Positions 1 to 6,348 of a stretch of 18,054 nt of DNA are shown here, piece by piece. Position 1 is the stretch's first letter. The number at the start of each line of letters is the position of its first letter. The position numbers and the translations under genes are program-made. The notes below the pieces were generated by a model. That model was not told where the DNA came from. It saw only the letters and a list, made by a program, of their open reading frames with translations, and made no database searches. Origin of the DNA: JAGOPO01 sp038065515 (GTDB lineage Bacteria; Patescibacteriota; Minisyncoccia; 2-02-FULL-40-12; GWA2-44-9); contig JBBTQV010000054.1 of NCBI GenBank assembly GCA_038065515.1, positions 1 through 18,054 on the forward strand, given 5' to 3'.

Positions 1-50
1 CAACATACCTACTCAAAAGTGTTACCGATGTACCCATCCAGCACAGGTGC

Positions 51-79
51 TTGCAAATACCACAGAAATGTGGTATTAT
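51..79 (+). promoter_or_regulatory. Extended -10 promoter of the first operon
   Basis: TTGCAA (51-56), a 17-bp spacer and TATTAT (74-79) preceded by TGG (71-73) make a strong sigma-70-like promoter with an extended -10. It sits 20 bp upstream of the start codon at 100, which also has a Shine-Dalgarno site. A palindrome fills the spacer (see next entry). Confidence 0.7.
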
Positions 80-83
80 TGCA
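52..83. promoter_or_regulatory. Palindromic operator candidate over the promoter
   Basis: AATACCACA (56-64) and TGTGGTATT (69-77) are a perfect 9-bp inverted repeat around GAAA. The symmetry also extends outward: TGCAA (52-56) is complementary to TTGCA (79-83), with two extra bases on the right. The repeat covers the spacer and most of the -10, so a dimeric repressor bound here would block RNA polymerase. In RNA it would be a GAAA-capped stem, but most of it lies upstream of the expected transcript start and no T tract follows. An operator therefore fits better than a terminator. Confidence 0.5.
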
Positions 84-99
84 TTTTGGGAGGTGTTGA

Positions 100-351
100 A
101 TGTTTGCAGACTGGGACACGCCTAAGCAGTTGGTGCCGCCGTTGGGAAAGTGGCGGGTCGTTGAGTTCGATCGGTCCGGTGGCAATCTTCGCGCCACCGT
201 TGGCGATTTCGACGACCTGCCGCTGGCGCTCGAGATCGCAACCAAAGCCCGCTGGCCGCGACACCGAGAGGTGTACAACGACATGGGTGTGCGTGTGCTT
301 GGCTACTCGCCCGGGAGTGCCGGTCAGCCCGCAGCGGGAGGCGAGTCATGA
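100..351 (+). CDS. Hypothetical protein, 83 aa, first gene of a two-gene operon
   Basis: Not recognised. ATG at 100 follows GGGAGGT (89-95) at good spacing. The protein is soluble, with no signal peptide or membrane segment. The first 75 residues look like a small folded domain with alternating hydrophobic positions (WRVVEFDRSG, LRATVGDFDDLPLALEIA), followed by a Gly/Ala/Ser-rich tail. Its stop overlaps the start of the next gene in ATGA (348-351), so the two are probably translationally coupled and work together. The promoter upstream carries a palindromic operator candidate. Confidence 0.65.
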   Translation: MFADWDTPKQLVPPLGKWRVVEFDRSGGNLRATVGDFDDLPLALEIATKARWPRHREVYNDMGVRVLGYSPGSAGQPAAGGES

Positions 352-587
352 GTGTGCTCCTTTTGCTCTTTCATCGAGGCATTGGTACGACAGCAATCGA
401 GAAGTTATTGAGCGAGCTTGGCACATTCGAGTGGACCCGGGTGTTCATGGAAAACGAACGACTGTATGTCATGCGGATTCCCAGCGAACAGCTAGACACC
501 TGGAAAGATGTGCTGACGCAACTGCCGGAGGTGGAGCTAGTGGCGAGTATCGGAAATGTCCGGATCGTCCGTGACCGCATTGCCTAG
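348..587 (+). CDS. Hypothetical protein, 79 aa, second gene of the operon
   Basis: Not recognised. It starts in the ATGA overlap with the gene upstream and has a GGGAGGCGAG Shine-Dalgarno-like run just before. It is a small soluble alpha/beta protein: a hydrophobic strand at 2-8, a helix around residues 15-24, a strand (YVMRIPSEQL), a helix (WKDVLTQL) and a C-terminal strand pair (VELVASI, VRIVRD). The pattern is reminiscent of small ferredoxin-like folds, but no family can be named. A strong intrinsic terminator follows. Confidence 0.65.
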   Translation: MSVLLLLFHRGIGTTAIEKLLSELGTFEWTRVFMENERLYVMRIPSEQLDTWKDVLTQLPEVELVASIGNVRIVRDRIA

Positions 588-595
588 TCCTGCCG

Positions 596-632
596 AGAGA
601 GCCTCGCGCTCGTATATGCGAGGCTCTTTTCT
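596..632 (+). terminator. Intrinsic terminator of the first operon
   Basis: AGAGCCTCGC (598-607) pairs perfectly with GCGAGGCTCT (618-627) around a 10-nt loop and is followed by TTTTCTTT. It lies just after the stop at 587. Confidence 0.9.
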
Positions 633-637
633 TTGCC

Positions 638-666
638 AAAAAAGAACACCTCCGAAGAGGAGGTGT
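638..666 (-). terminator. Intrinsic terminator of the minus-strand membrane protein gene
   Basis: Read on the minus strand, ACACCTCC and GGAGGTGT form an 8-bp stem around TCTTC and are followed by TCTTTTTT. It sits directly downstream of the minus-strand stop at 674-676, back to back with the plus-strand terminator at 596-632. Confidence 0.88.
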
Positions 667-673
667 CGGACAT

Positions 674-1120
674 TTAGTGGCCTAGGTACTTCATCGCCAC
701 AGCGCCGGCGAGGAAGAAGAATGAAAAGAACAGCGCTTTGACGATCATCGTGATATGATCATCGCAATCGTTTCCGCACTGCTTGCAGAAGTAGCGGCGG
801 GTGATGTCGCAGACCCAGGTTTCCGCCTTACAGATCTGGCGGATAACGACACAGAGGATCTTCTGGACGAGGAACGAACCGATTGCGATGAAGATGGCGA
901 TTGCGAATGCCACGAATCCGACGAACGGCACGAACAACAGGTACATCCCGCTGATGGCAAGCGCGAACAGAATCATCTCCACGAGGTTCAGCCGCAGGTA
1001 GAGATGGTCGGGTCCACCAGGCAGGACCTCGCCATCCTTTCCCACGACGAAAATCTGCCAGCTTCGCGTATCCCAGTACGATCCGCGCTTTGCCAGCTGA
1101 CCTCCGCGCTTCCTGATCAT
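674..1120 (-). CDS. Cys-rich small membrane protein, 148 aa, unknown function
   Basis: Start chosen at the ATG at 1120, which has AGAGGA about 6 nt upstream. The frame is open further upstream, but that part would lie inside the hemerythrin gene. The N-terminal 45 residues are basic and soluble. A long hydrophobic stretch (about 46-96) can form one or two membrane segments, and the last 24 residues form another. Between them lie Cys 90, 97, 104, 112, 115 and 119 and His 122. The first three are exactly seven apart, and CKQCGNDC (112-119) looks able to bind metal. No family recognised. Its start codon is 1 nt from that of the divergent hemerythrin gene, which suggests a shared role, possibly in redox or oxygen handling (inference). 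Confidence 0.7.
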   Translation of the reverse strand: MIRKRGGQLAKRGSYWDTRSWQIFVVGKDGEVLPGGPDHLYLRLNLVEMILFALAISGMYLLFVPFVGFVAFAIAIFIAIGSFLVQKILCVVIRQICKAETWVCDITRRYFCKQCGNDCDDHITMIVKALFFSFFFLAGAVAMKYLGH

Positions 1121-1121
1121 A

Positions 1122-1517
1122 GTGTCCTCTTTCAGGGGTGAACTGACCATCCAGGAAATCGATGAACAGCACCACAAGTTCATCGATCTTATCGCGAAGC
1201 TGGAAACAGCCGTTGCTGAAAACTCGGTAAAGGAACACCTCAACGAAGTGTACGATGGTCTGCGGGACTATGTAGCGTATCATTTCACCACCGAAGAACA
1301 TCATTTCGATGAATTTGGATGCTATCCGAATGCGGAGGCACACAAGGCGGCTCATCGCGCATTTACGGAGCACATCACGGATATCCGCTACCGGTTTTTG
1401 GACAATGAAGAAGTGCTGACCGTCGAACTTGCGCACGCGATGTACGACTGGCTGGTCAATCACATCAAACACATGGACCGCGAATACATTGAGTGTTTCA
1501 AGTCCAAGGGTCTCTGA
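1122..1517 (+). CDS. Bacteriohemerythrin
   Basis: Oxygen-binding (or iron/redox-sensing) non-heme di-iron protein of the hemerythrin HHE family, cytoplasmic, 131 aa, close to the normal length for single-domain forms. The full ligand set is visible: His17 in IDEQH; His54 and Glu58 in HFTTEEH; His74 and His78 in HKAAH; His114 and Asp119 in HIKHMD. The HxxxE, HxxxH and HxxxxD spacings are canonical. GTG at 1122 is the only credible start: an in-frame stop lies at 1098-1100 and the family's N-terminal strand begins at once. No Shine-Dalgarno is visible. The start faces the minus-strand gene across one base, so each leader lies inside the other's coding region. In CPR bacteria, which usually lack respiratory chains, O2 sensing or scavenging is plausible but not shown. 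Confidence 0.93.
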   Translation: MSSFRGELTIQEIDEQHHKFIDLIAKLETAVAENSVKEHLNEVYDGLRDYVAYHFTTEEHHFDEFGCYPNAEAHKAAHRAFTEHITDIRYRFLDNEEVLTVELAHAMYDWLVNHIKHMDREYIECFKSKGL

Positions 1518-1528
1518 TTGCTTATTTG

Positions 1529-1571
1529 CCCCCTGCAGAGTACGCTGTGCTTTACCTGTTCTTTTAGGGGG
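1529..1571 (+). promoter_or_regulatory. Possible hairpin masking a ribosome binding site
   Basis: CCCCCT (1529-1534) is complementary to AGGGGG (1566-1571), which contains most of the ribosome-binding purine run for the ATG at 1580. If formed, the stem (31-nt loop) would hide the site. It is only 6 bp with a long loop, so this is tentative. Confidence 0.25.
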
Positions 1572-1579
1572 AGATAGCT

Positions 1580-2125
1580 ATGCCCATGATTCAGTGTGTG
1601 CCCCAGGAGTTCTTCAATGAAGCTCTTGGCGAAGCGATGGAAAGGAGGCGGGTATCGGTCAGCCCATTCGTTCACACATACCTCGTGCGTTTGCTCTTGC
1701 GGCAGATTGACTCGGGGCATCATCCCGACGAGATATTGGCCTACCTGTTTCTCGAAGCGAAACGGACCGGAGGATATACGGGTGCCTTGAAGATGAGCGC
1801 TGTGGGCGACAGGGCCTTGGTATTTTGCGGTCTGTGGTGGGAGCGGCAGTATCGATTGAGGCGTCCATTTGACGCCAAGTATCATATCGACCTTGGCCGC
1901 TCGGCCTATCGTGCTGTTGGCGGGGCTGTGTTCGAGGAGCTCTCAAAGAAATTCGAGTGGCTTGTGGATGCGCTCAACGAACTGTGCATCACTCGCGTGA
2001 TGACCAATCGTGAACTTGTGCGCATGTTCGAGCTGTATGAAAGAACGAAGAGCACACAAGCCGCGCGCGTTCTTCTCGCACATGGCGTGTCGCCGATGTC
2101 GTCCCGCTCGCAGACTCCGTCGTAA
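1580..2125 (+). CDS. Hypothetical protein, 181 aa
   Basis: ATG at 1580 follows GGGGGAG at 6 nt. Soluble and probably mostly helical, with no signal peptide. The central part (VGDRALVFCGLWWER, then YHIDLGRSAYRAVGG, then FEELSKKFEWLVDALNEL) has the order of a family of bacterial hypotheticals I remember with a VGD-x-G...Y..G..AY core. I cannot name that family and treat the resemblance as weak. The tail is Ser/Thr/Arg-rich. The next small ORF begins 17 nt after the stop with its own ribosome binding site, so the two may share a transcript that ends at the terminator at 2316-2352. Confidence 0.75.
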   Translation: MPMIQCVPQEFFNEALGEAMERRRVSVSPFVHTYLVRLLLRQIDSGHHPDEILAYLFLEAKRTGGYTGALKMSAVGDRALVFCGLWWERQYRLRRPFDAKYHIDLGRSAYRAVGGAVFEELSKKFEWLVDALNELCITRVMTNRELVRMFELYERTKSTQAARVLLAHGVSPMSSRSQTPS

Positions 2126-2142
2126 GGCGGAAAGGAAGCGGT

Positions 2143-2304
2143 ATGTTGCGACCGACTTCGCCGTTCGATCTGTTCGACCGCGTGAGCATGAATTTCAAGG
2201 TGAGGGTTGAAACGATACCCAGTGGCCGGTGCCGCACGATCGTCAGCACTTTATTCAAACGCATTCCGCCCTATGTAGCCATCGAGATCGACAACATACA
2301 CTGA
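2143..2304 (+). CDS. Small protein, 53 aa, unknown
   Basis: ATG at 2143 is preceded by AAGGAAG (2132-2138) at ideal spacing. The frame runs 53 codons to TGA at 2302-2304, and an intrinsic terminator follows 11 nt later. The sequence is basic with a strand-like core (FKVRVETIPSG, PPYVAIEIDN). Good start signals, a tidy fit between the 181-aa gene and the terminator, and codon use like the neighbours support a real gene. Function unknown. Confidence 0.6.
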   Translation: MLRPTSPFDLFDRVSMNFKVRVETIPSGRCRTIVSTLFKRIPPYVAIEIDNIH

Positions 2305-2315
2305 CGAAACTTCCC

Positions 2316-2352
2316 GCCCTGGCAATCGTTGTTGTCAGGGCTTTCTTTTTTT
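2316..2352 (+). terminator. Intrinsic terminator overlapping the next promoter
   Basis: GCCCTGGCAA (2316-2325) pairs with TTGTCAGGGC (2332-2341), one G-U, around a 6-nt loop. TTTCTTTTTTT follows. Its right arm and T tract carry the -35 and spacer of the next promoter. Confidence 0.85.
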
Positions 2353-2360
2353 GGTATAAT
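2332..2360 (+). promoter_or_regulatory. Promoter of the C39-like gene, leaderless
   Basis: TTGTCA (2332-2337), a 17-bp spacer and TATAAT (2355-2360) with TGG in front make a near-consensus extended -10 promoter. The ATG at 2367 is only 6 nt beyond the -10, so transcription should begin at or next to the start codon. Confidence 0.8.
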
Positions 2361-2366
2361 ACAATA

Positions 2367-3164
2367 ATGGCGAAGCGTCTTGGTATCAGCATTCTCATTT
2401 TTATCGCCGTTTGGGCGGTAGTTTTCCGTGGACAAATCCGTGATTCCTATGTCGAGTGGTCAAAACCGGCGGTCCCCAGTGAGCAACCTCGGCCGACGCC
2501 TATTGCGTCACGCGTGGGAACTCCTATTCCCATGCCGACCCCGACGGTCACGCCGGTGAACGGTGTGATCAATCTGGGCGTGCAGTTTTTCAGCCAAGCG
2601 CCACGGGGTGACTGGTCACTGCCGTGGCAGGAGGCGTGCGAAGAGGCATCGGCAATACTGGTCGGAGCGTACTGGACCGGCGAACAGCTGACCACCGACA
2701 CGATGGAACAACGCATTGTGGCCGCGGTGCAGTGGCAGAAAGATCGCTACGGATACTATGAACACACGACGGCGCGTCAGACCGCGGACATAATAAAAGC
2801 GCTGTACGGATTTAAAGATGTTCGCGTCGAATACAATATCGGCATCGAGCGCATCGCCGAGCATGTGCGCGCGGGACGGCCGGTGATTGTGCCGCTGGCG
2901 GGCAGACTGCTCGGTAATCCGTACTACACACAACCCGGACCGGCGTATCACATGCTCGTCGTGAAGGGTGTCACCGCCGACGGCAACATCATCACGAATG
3001 ATGTCGGTACGCGTCACGGCCGTAATCTCATCTATGCACCCGATGTATTTCTCAATGCGATGCACGATGCTCCTGAAGGCGGAGCAAATTGGGGCGAGGG
3101 AGTCGATCCCGCGGTGTACATCAAAACCGGCAAGCGCGCGATTATCGTGGTGTATCCGAACTAG
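2367..3164 (+). CDS. Membrane-anchored C39-like (papain-fold) peptidase
   Basis: 265 aa. Start at 2367 because it is 6 nt after a near-consensus -10; the longer frame upstream would be untranscribed. Residues 5-20 are one hydrophobic segment (signal anchor), followed by a Pro/Thr-rich linker (about 33-65) and a domain at 70-265 of the peptidase C39-like family. The catalytic pattern is visible: Gln88 and Cys91 in PWQEAC, His195 in AYHMLVV, and Asn211-Asp212 after a strand. The domain therefore sits outside the membrane on a flexible stalk. C39 domains cleave double-Gly leaders in bacteriocin exporters, but stand-alone exported copies are common in Gram-positives and CPR, and their substrates are mostly unknown. 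No ABC partner lies alongside. The structured element at 3165-3547 begins right after the stop. Confidence 0.85.
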   Translation: MAKRLGISILIFIAVWAVVFRGQIRDSYVEWSKPAVPSEQPRPTPIASRVGTPIPMPTPTVTPVNGVINLGVQFFSQAPRGDWSLPWQEACEEASAILVGAYWTGEQLTTDTMEQRIVAAVQWQKDRYGYYEHTTARQTADIIKALYGFKDVRVEYNIGIERIAEHVRAGRPVIVPLAGRLLGNPYYTQPGPAYHMLVVKGVTADGNIITNDVGTRHGRNLIYAPDVFLNAMHDAPEGGANWGEGVDPAVYIKTGKRAIIVVYPN

Positions 3165-3245
3165 CCCCCCTTCGCTCTCATCCCTTCTTGCCTATTCCGT
3201 GCGCCTGCAATCGTATCCGTCGTCCCCATCAGAATCTGCATGGTC

Positions 3246-3268
3246 GTCCCGCAATATGGATGCGGGAC
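3246..3268 (+). other. Variable hairpin of copy C
   Basis: GTCCCGCA (3246-3253) and TGCGGGAC (3261-3268) pair perfectly around a 7-nt loop. It lies 6 nt after the conserved box, as the corresponding hairpins do in copies A and B. Confidence 0.6.
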
Positions 3269-3380
3269 TCCCTGCGCCTCCTCGGGGACTCGTCCGATTG
3301 CAACGGCGTACGGCCCGGCTGCGAAGGGACGAGTCGCTCCGTGACGGACTTTGCATCGCTCTTATGCCACATAGCTCATC

Positions 3381-3534
3381 CGCCCCCATACCCCAGCGAA
3401 CCTTAGGCATCGGCTCGCGCATATAGATGCCATCCGTTGGCGTTGCACCAGACGCACCATCCCTATTGGTGCGTCGTACGCAATGCCAGGATGGTGCTCT
3501 TGTGTAGCGAGAGGTGAGTCGGGGTATGGGGGCG
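3381..3534 (+). other. 154-nt nested long hairpin
   Basis: From the outside in: CGCCCCCATACCCC (3381-3394) with its exact complement at 3521-3534 (14 bp); CTCGC with GCGAG (3414-3418, 3507-3511); CCATCC with GGATGG (3430-3435, 3489-3494); GGCGTTGC with GCAATGCC (3439-3446, 3480-3487, one G-U); GACGCACCA with TGGTGCGTC (3451-3459, 3467-3475). All arms are nested, which fits one long imperfect hairpin between two convergent genes. Confidence 0.75.
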
Positions 3535-3574
3535 GGGAGCGGAGGGGTGTGCGGAAAAGTGCACTCCAATACTA

Positions 3575-4912
3575 TTAGAGCGAGCGGAGCTTGCGGCGCA
3601 GGAGGAAGAACAAGATGAGCGCCTGCGTCGTCAGGGAAATCGCATACGCAAGCCCCAACGCATTGACATCCAGTACGGGGATGAGCGCTTTTGAGAGGAG
3701 CCAGATGAGACCGAGTCCAGGGATGCTGATGAGAATCGGTGTCCAGGTATCTTTGAGCGCGTAGAAACCGCGCACGAGCAGGTGGATTGAATTCTCGGCG
3801 GGAATCGCAAGTGCGAACAGTGCCAGTAATACTGCGGTCTTGTGCACCGCATCGGGACCGAACTTACCACCGCCGAGCAAAAGGCCGACAATCCAGGAGC
3901 CGAATACGACATACACAACCGCAGAAATTACTGATGCAATCAGCAGCGGTTTCGCAGTTTCTTTCAGGTGATATATAAAACCGGCACGGTCTTTCAGCGC
4001 AGCTTTGCGCGAGAGCGAACCGAACACCGCCATGGAAAATGCGATACCGAACACACTGATAGGCATGCTTTGGAAATTACGGGCAAAATTCACCACGGCA
4101 ATAGAGCCGATTGTCAAAGTAGATGCAAGATTTGTAAAAATGGAAAAGGTAAGCTGTTCAATGGGCTGTCCGGCCATGCGCGGAATCATCAGCTTCAGGA
4201 TTTGCAGGAAATTACGGTTTGCCAACTGTACCGGACCGCGCACGCGGAAGCGAGTACGGGCGAGCGCAATGAGGCGGGAAGCAAGATGCAAGACTGCGCC
4301 GAACAAGGTTCCGATAACCAAACCAATCGGTCCGAATTTCGGCGTCAGGAAGATGCCGGCGATAATGCCGACATTATACAAAACGGATGAGAGGCCGTAG
4401 CCGACGAACCGGTCCAGCGATACCAGCACGCCGCCGAGCGTGTTCGACAGCGCAAACAACACAGGAGAAAGCAGCATCAAACGGCTCATGCGTATCAACA
4501 GCGCCGTTTCGTCGGCCGTGAAACCGGGCGCAACCAAGTGCGCAACCTGCGGCATAAAAATAAATGCTACAACCCCGATAAAGAACATCGCGGCCGGAGC
4601 GGCGGCAAACATGGTAGTCGCGACACGCTCCGACTCTTCATCATCGCCGTGGGCGCGCAGGTGAGAAAACACCGGCACGAACGCCGCCGTCAGTGCGCCG
4701 GCTACGAATACATTCAACAGGATATCGGGCACGACAAATGCCGCACTATACACATCCAGAAGACGGGATGCTCCGAATATGCGCGAGAACAGCATGTCAC
4801 GCAACAGACCAAGCGCATTGCTGGCGAGAATGAGCATGGTTAGAACCGATGCGCCGGCACGGAACACCGAACCGAACAGATAGTCTCTGATCTTGGTGAA
4901 CATTAGTCCCAT
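3575..4912 (-). CDS. murJ: Lipid II flippase MurJ
   Basis: Integral membrane protein of the MOP/MVF superfamily that moves lipid II across the membrane for peptidoglycan synthesis. 445 aa of repeated hydrophobic segments. The conserved N-terminal region ALGLLRDMLFSRIFGAS and the next helix (VVPDILLNVFVAGALTAAF) are typical of MurJ. The family is usually about 500-520 aa, so one or two C-terminal helices seem to be missing, as in other compact CPR versions. The first Met touches the N gap, so start and ribosome binding site cannot be judged; Met4 is an alternative. Convergent with the C39-like gene; no T-rich terminator is visible after its stop. Confidence 0.9.
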   Translation of the reverse strand: MGLMFTKIRDYLFGSVFRAGASVLTMLILASNALGLLRDMLFSRIFGASRLLDVYSAAFVVPDILLNVFVAGALTAAFVPVFSHLRAHGDDEESERVATTMFAAAPAAMFFIGVVAFIFMPQVAHLVAPGFTADETALLIRMSRLMLLSPVLFALSNTLGGVLVSLDRFVGYGLSSVLYNVGIIAGIFLTPKFGPIGLVIGTLFGAVLHLASRLIALARTRFRVRGPVQLANRNFLQILKLMIPRMAGQPIEQLTFSIFTNLASTLTIGSIAVVNFARNFQSMPISVFGIAFSMAVFGSLSRKAALKDRAGFIYHLKETAKPLLIASVISAVVYVVFGSWIVGLLLGGGKFGPDAVHKTAVLLALFALAIPAENSIHLLVRGFYALKDTWTPILISIPGLGLIWLLSKALIPVLDVNALGLAYAISLTTQALILFFLLRRKLRSL

Positions 4913-5012
4913 NNNNNNNNNNNNNNNNNNNNNNNNNNNNNNNNNNNNNNNNNNNNNNNNNNNNNNNNNNNNNNNNNNNNNNNNNNNNNNNNNNNNNNNN
5001 NNNNNNNNNNNN
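4913..5012. other. Assembly gap of 100 N
   Basis: Exactly 100 N, the usual placeholder for a scaffold join of unknown length. It removes the murJ upstream region and the first part of the adaptor gene, including any promoters between these divergent genes. Confidence 0.98.
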
Positions 5013-6334
5013 TCGTTGCCGGTCAGTTGCTGGCAAACCTGAACAATGCCGAGTTGTATGCACAGTTGCGTGACGCACAGGCTAATGTGCTCGGACAGCA
5101 GGCGAAACTGCAGAACATCGAGAGCGGGGGACGGGCTGAAGAGATTGCGATTAAAGAATCAGAGCTCCGTTCAGCACAGCAGACGCTCGATAATTCGTAT
5201 GCCAATGTATACGATGTATTGTCCGATGCCTACACGAAGACCGACAATGCGATGCGTATCCAGTTGTTGGCGATGTTCAACAGCTACGGAAGCGAAACGA
5301 CTCCGCTGTTCGGTCTGACATTTTCTTGTTTGTGCGATCAGCAGGTGAAGGCCACCACCACCGCGCGGGCTGCGGCAGAAATTGGTTTAAACAGGTGGAG
5401 GCAGGATCTGACGGGCCTCATCGGAAACGGTTCTCCGGAAGCGTACGCCAAAGCCATTCTCAATGCACGGGGGTATCTGCAGTCGGCCAAAGACACGATT
5501 GCCGCGGTCGGTACCCTGCTGGACGACTCGACGATAAACCAGTCGTCATCAACCGTGACAACATACCGGACCAGTGTCAGCACCGGAAGGGCGAGTGTCG
5601 TTGCGGCATCGACGGCGGTGAATACGCAAGATCAGCTCATTACCACACATAAACTGACCGTGGAGCGCATCCGGAATGAACTTGCACTCACAAAGGCAGG
5701 CTCGACTCCGGAGGAAATCGCGGCTCAACGGGCGGCACTGATGTCCGCACAGGCACAGGCGGACGGTATTGTGGCGCAAATAAACAAGGGTGTTATCCGC
5801 AGTCCGATTGCCGGTATTGTTACGAAACAGGATGCAAAGGTCGGGCAGACCGCAACTGCAAATCAGACACTCGTTGCCGTCATTTCTGATCAGGAGTTGG
5901 AGATTGAAGCGAATATTCCGGAAGTGGACATCGGAAGGGTTTTGGTCGGAGATGCGGTGCGGGTGACGGTCGACGCATTGCCGGGCGAGAAGCTTTCCGC
6001 CAAGGTTACCTTCATTGATCCGGCCGAGACAATCGTAGACGGCGTCGTCAATTTCAGGGTTCTCATGCTCCTCGATACACCCGACAGCCGTCTCAAGAGC
6101 GGTTTGACGGTGAATTTGGATGTCGAGACCGTCCGCAAGGACGATGTCCTTATACTCCCCCAGTTCGCCATCATCGAAAATGACCGGGGTACATTCGTGA
6201 AAAAGGTTTCCGATGGCACGGGCACTGAAATGCCGGTGACACTGGGCATTCGCGGACAGGATGGCACCGTTGAAATTCTTTCCGGCCTGCAGGAAGGAGA
6301 CCGGGTTGAAAACATCGGAATGAAGACGCAGTAA
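5013..6334 (+). CDS. MacA/HlyD-type periplasmic adaptor, 5' end lost in gap
   Basis: Membrane fusion (adaptor) subunit of a MacAB-like ABC system. The frame is open into the gap, so the N-terminal anchor and the first strands of the lipoyl domain are missing; the TTG at 5027 is not a real start. Visible in order: the end of the first lipoyl half-motif (VAGQLLANLNNAEL), an unusually long helical hairpin of about 240 residues rich in Ala/Gln/Arg, the second lipoyl half (VIRSPIAGIVTKQDAKVGQT), a beta-barrel part (ELEIEANIPEVDIGRVLVGD) and a membrane-proximal end (GLQEGDRVENIGMK). Only 14 nt separate it from the ATPase gene, so all three genes are one operon. Confidence 0.9.
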
Positions 6335-6348
6335 TTCCGGCATACCCC

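Larger units (their letters stand above)
3165..3547 (+). repeat. Structured non-coding element, copy C (diverged)
   Basis: No credible gene lies between the convergent stops of the peptidase and murJ, but the DNA is full of paired segments. The ends close: CCCC..CGCTC (3167-3177) pairs with GAGCG..GGGG (3537-3547). Inside are the box CCATCAGAATCTGC (3226-3239), 6 nt ending GTC, an 8-bp hairpin (3246-3268), a 9-bp stem (3287-3295 with 3327-3335) and a 154-nt nested hairpin. The box, the 6-nt GTC spacer, the hairpin position and the right end (GTATG...GGGCGGGGAGC) match copies A and B. The middle does not, so homology is likely but not certain. G-U pairs favour the plus strand as the RNA. Confidence 0.5.

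Noticed and set aside
755..1141. 128-codon plus-strand frame opposite the Cys-rich membrane protein
   Set aside because: Its Asp/Glu/His-rich translation is the mirror of the minus-strand gene, which has membrane helices, a ribosome binding site and a terminator.
3381..3534. Integron attC site or CRISPR repeat
   Set aside because: No GTTRRRY/RYYYAAC ends, integrase, or regularly spaced direct repeats are present; the arms are nested rather than repeated.
2968..3569. Open frames of 105-152 codons in the intergenic region after the C39-like gene
   Set aside because: They overlap the peptidase 3' end or the palindromic region. They are Ser/Arg/Pro-rich and have no start signals; the hairpins explain the region better.
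5027..5029. TTG as the start of the adaptor protein
   Set aside because: The frame is open into the gap and already inside a lipoyl-type motif (VAGQLLANL), so the real start is lost in the N run.
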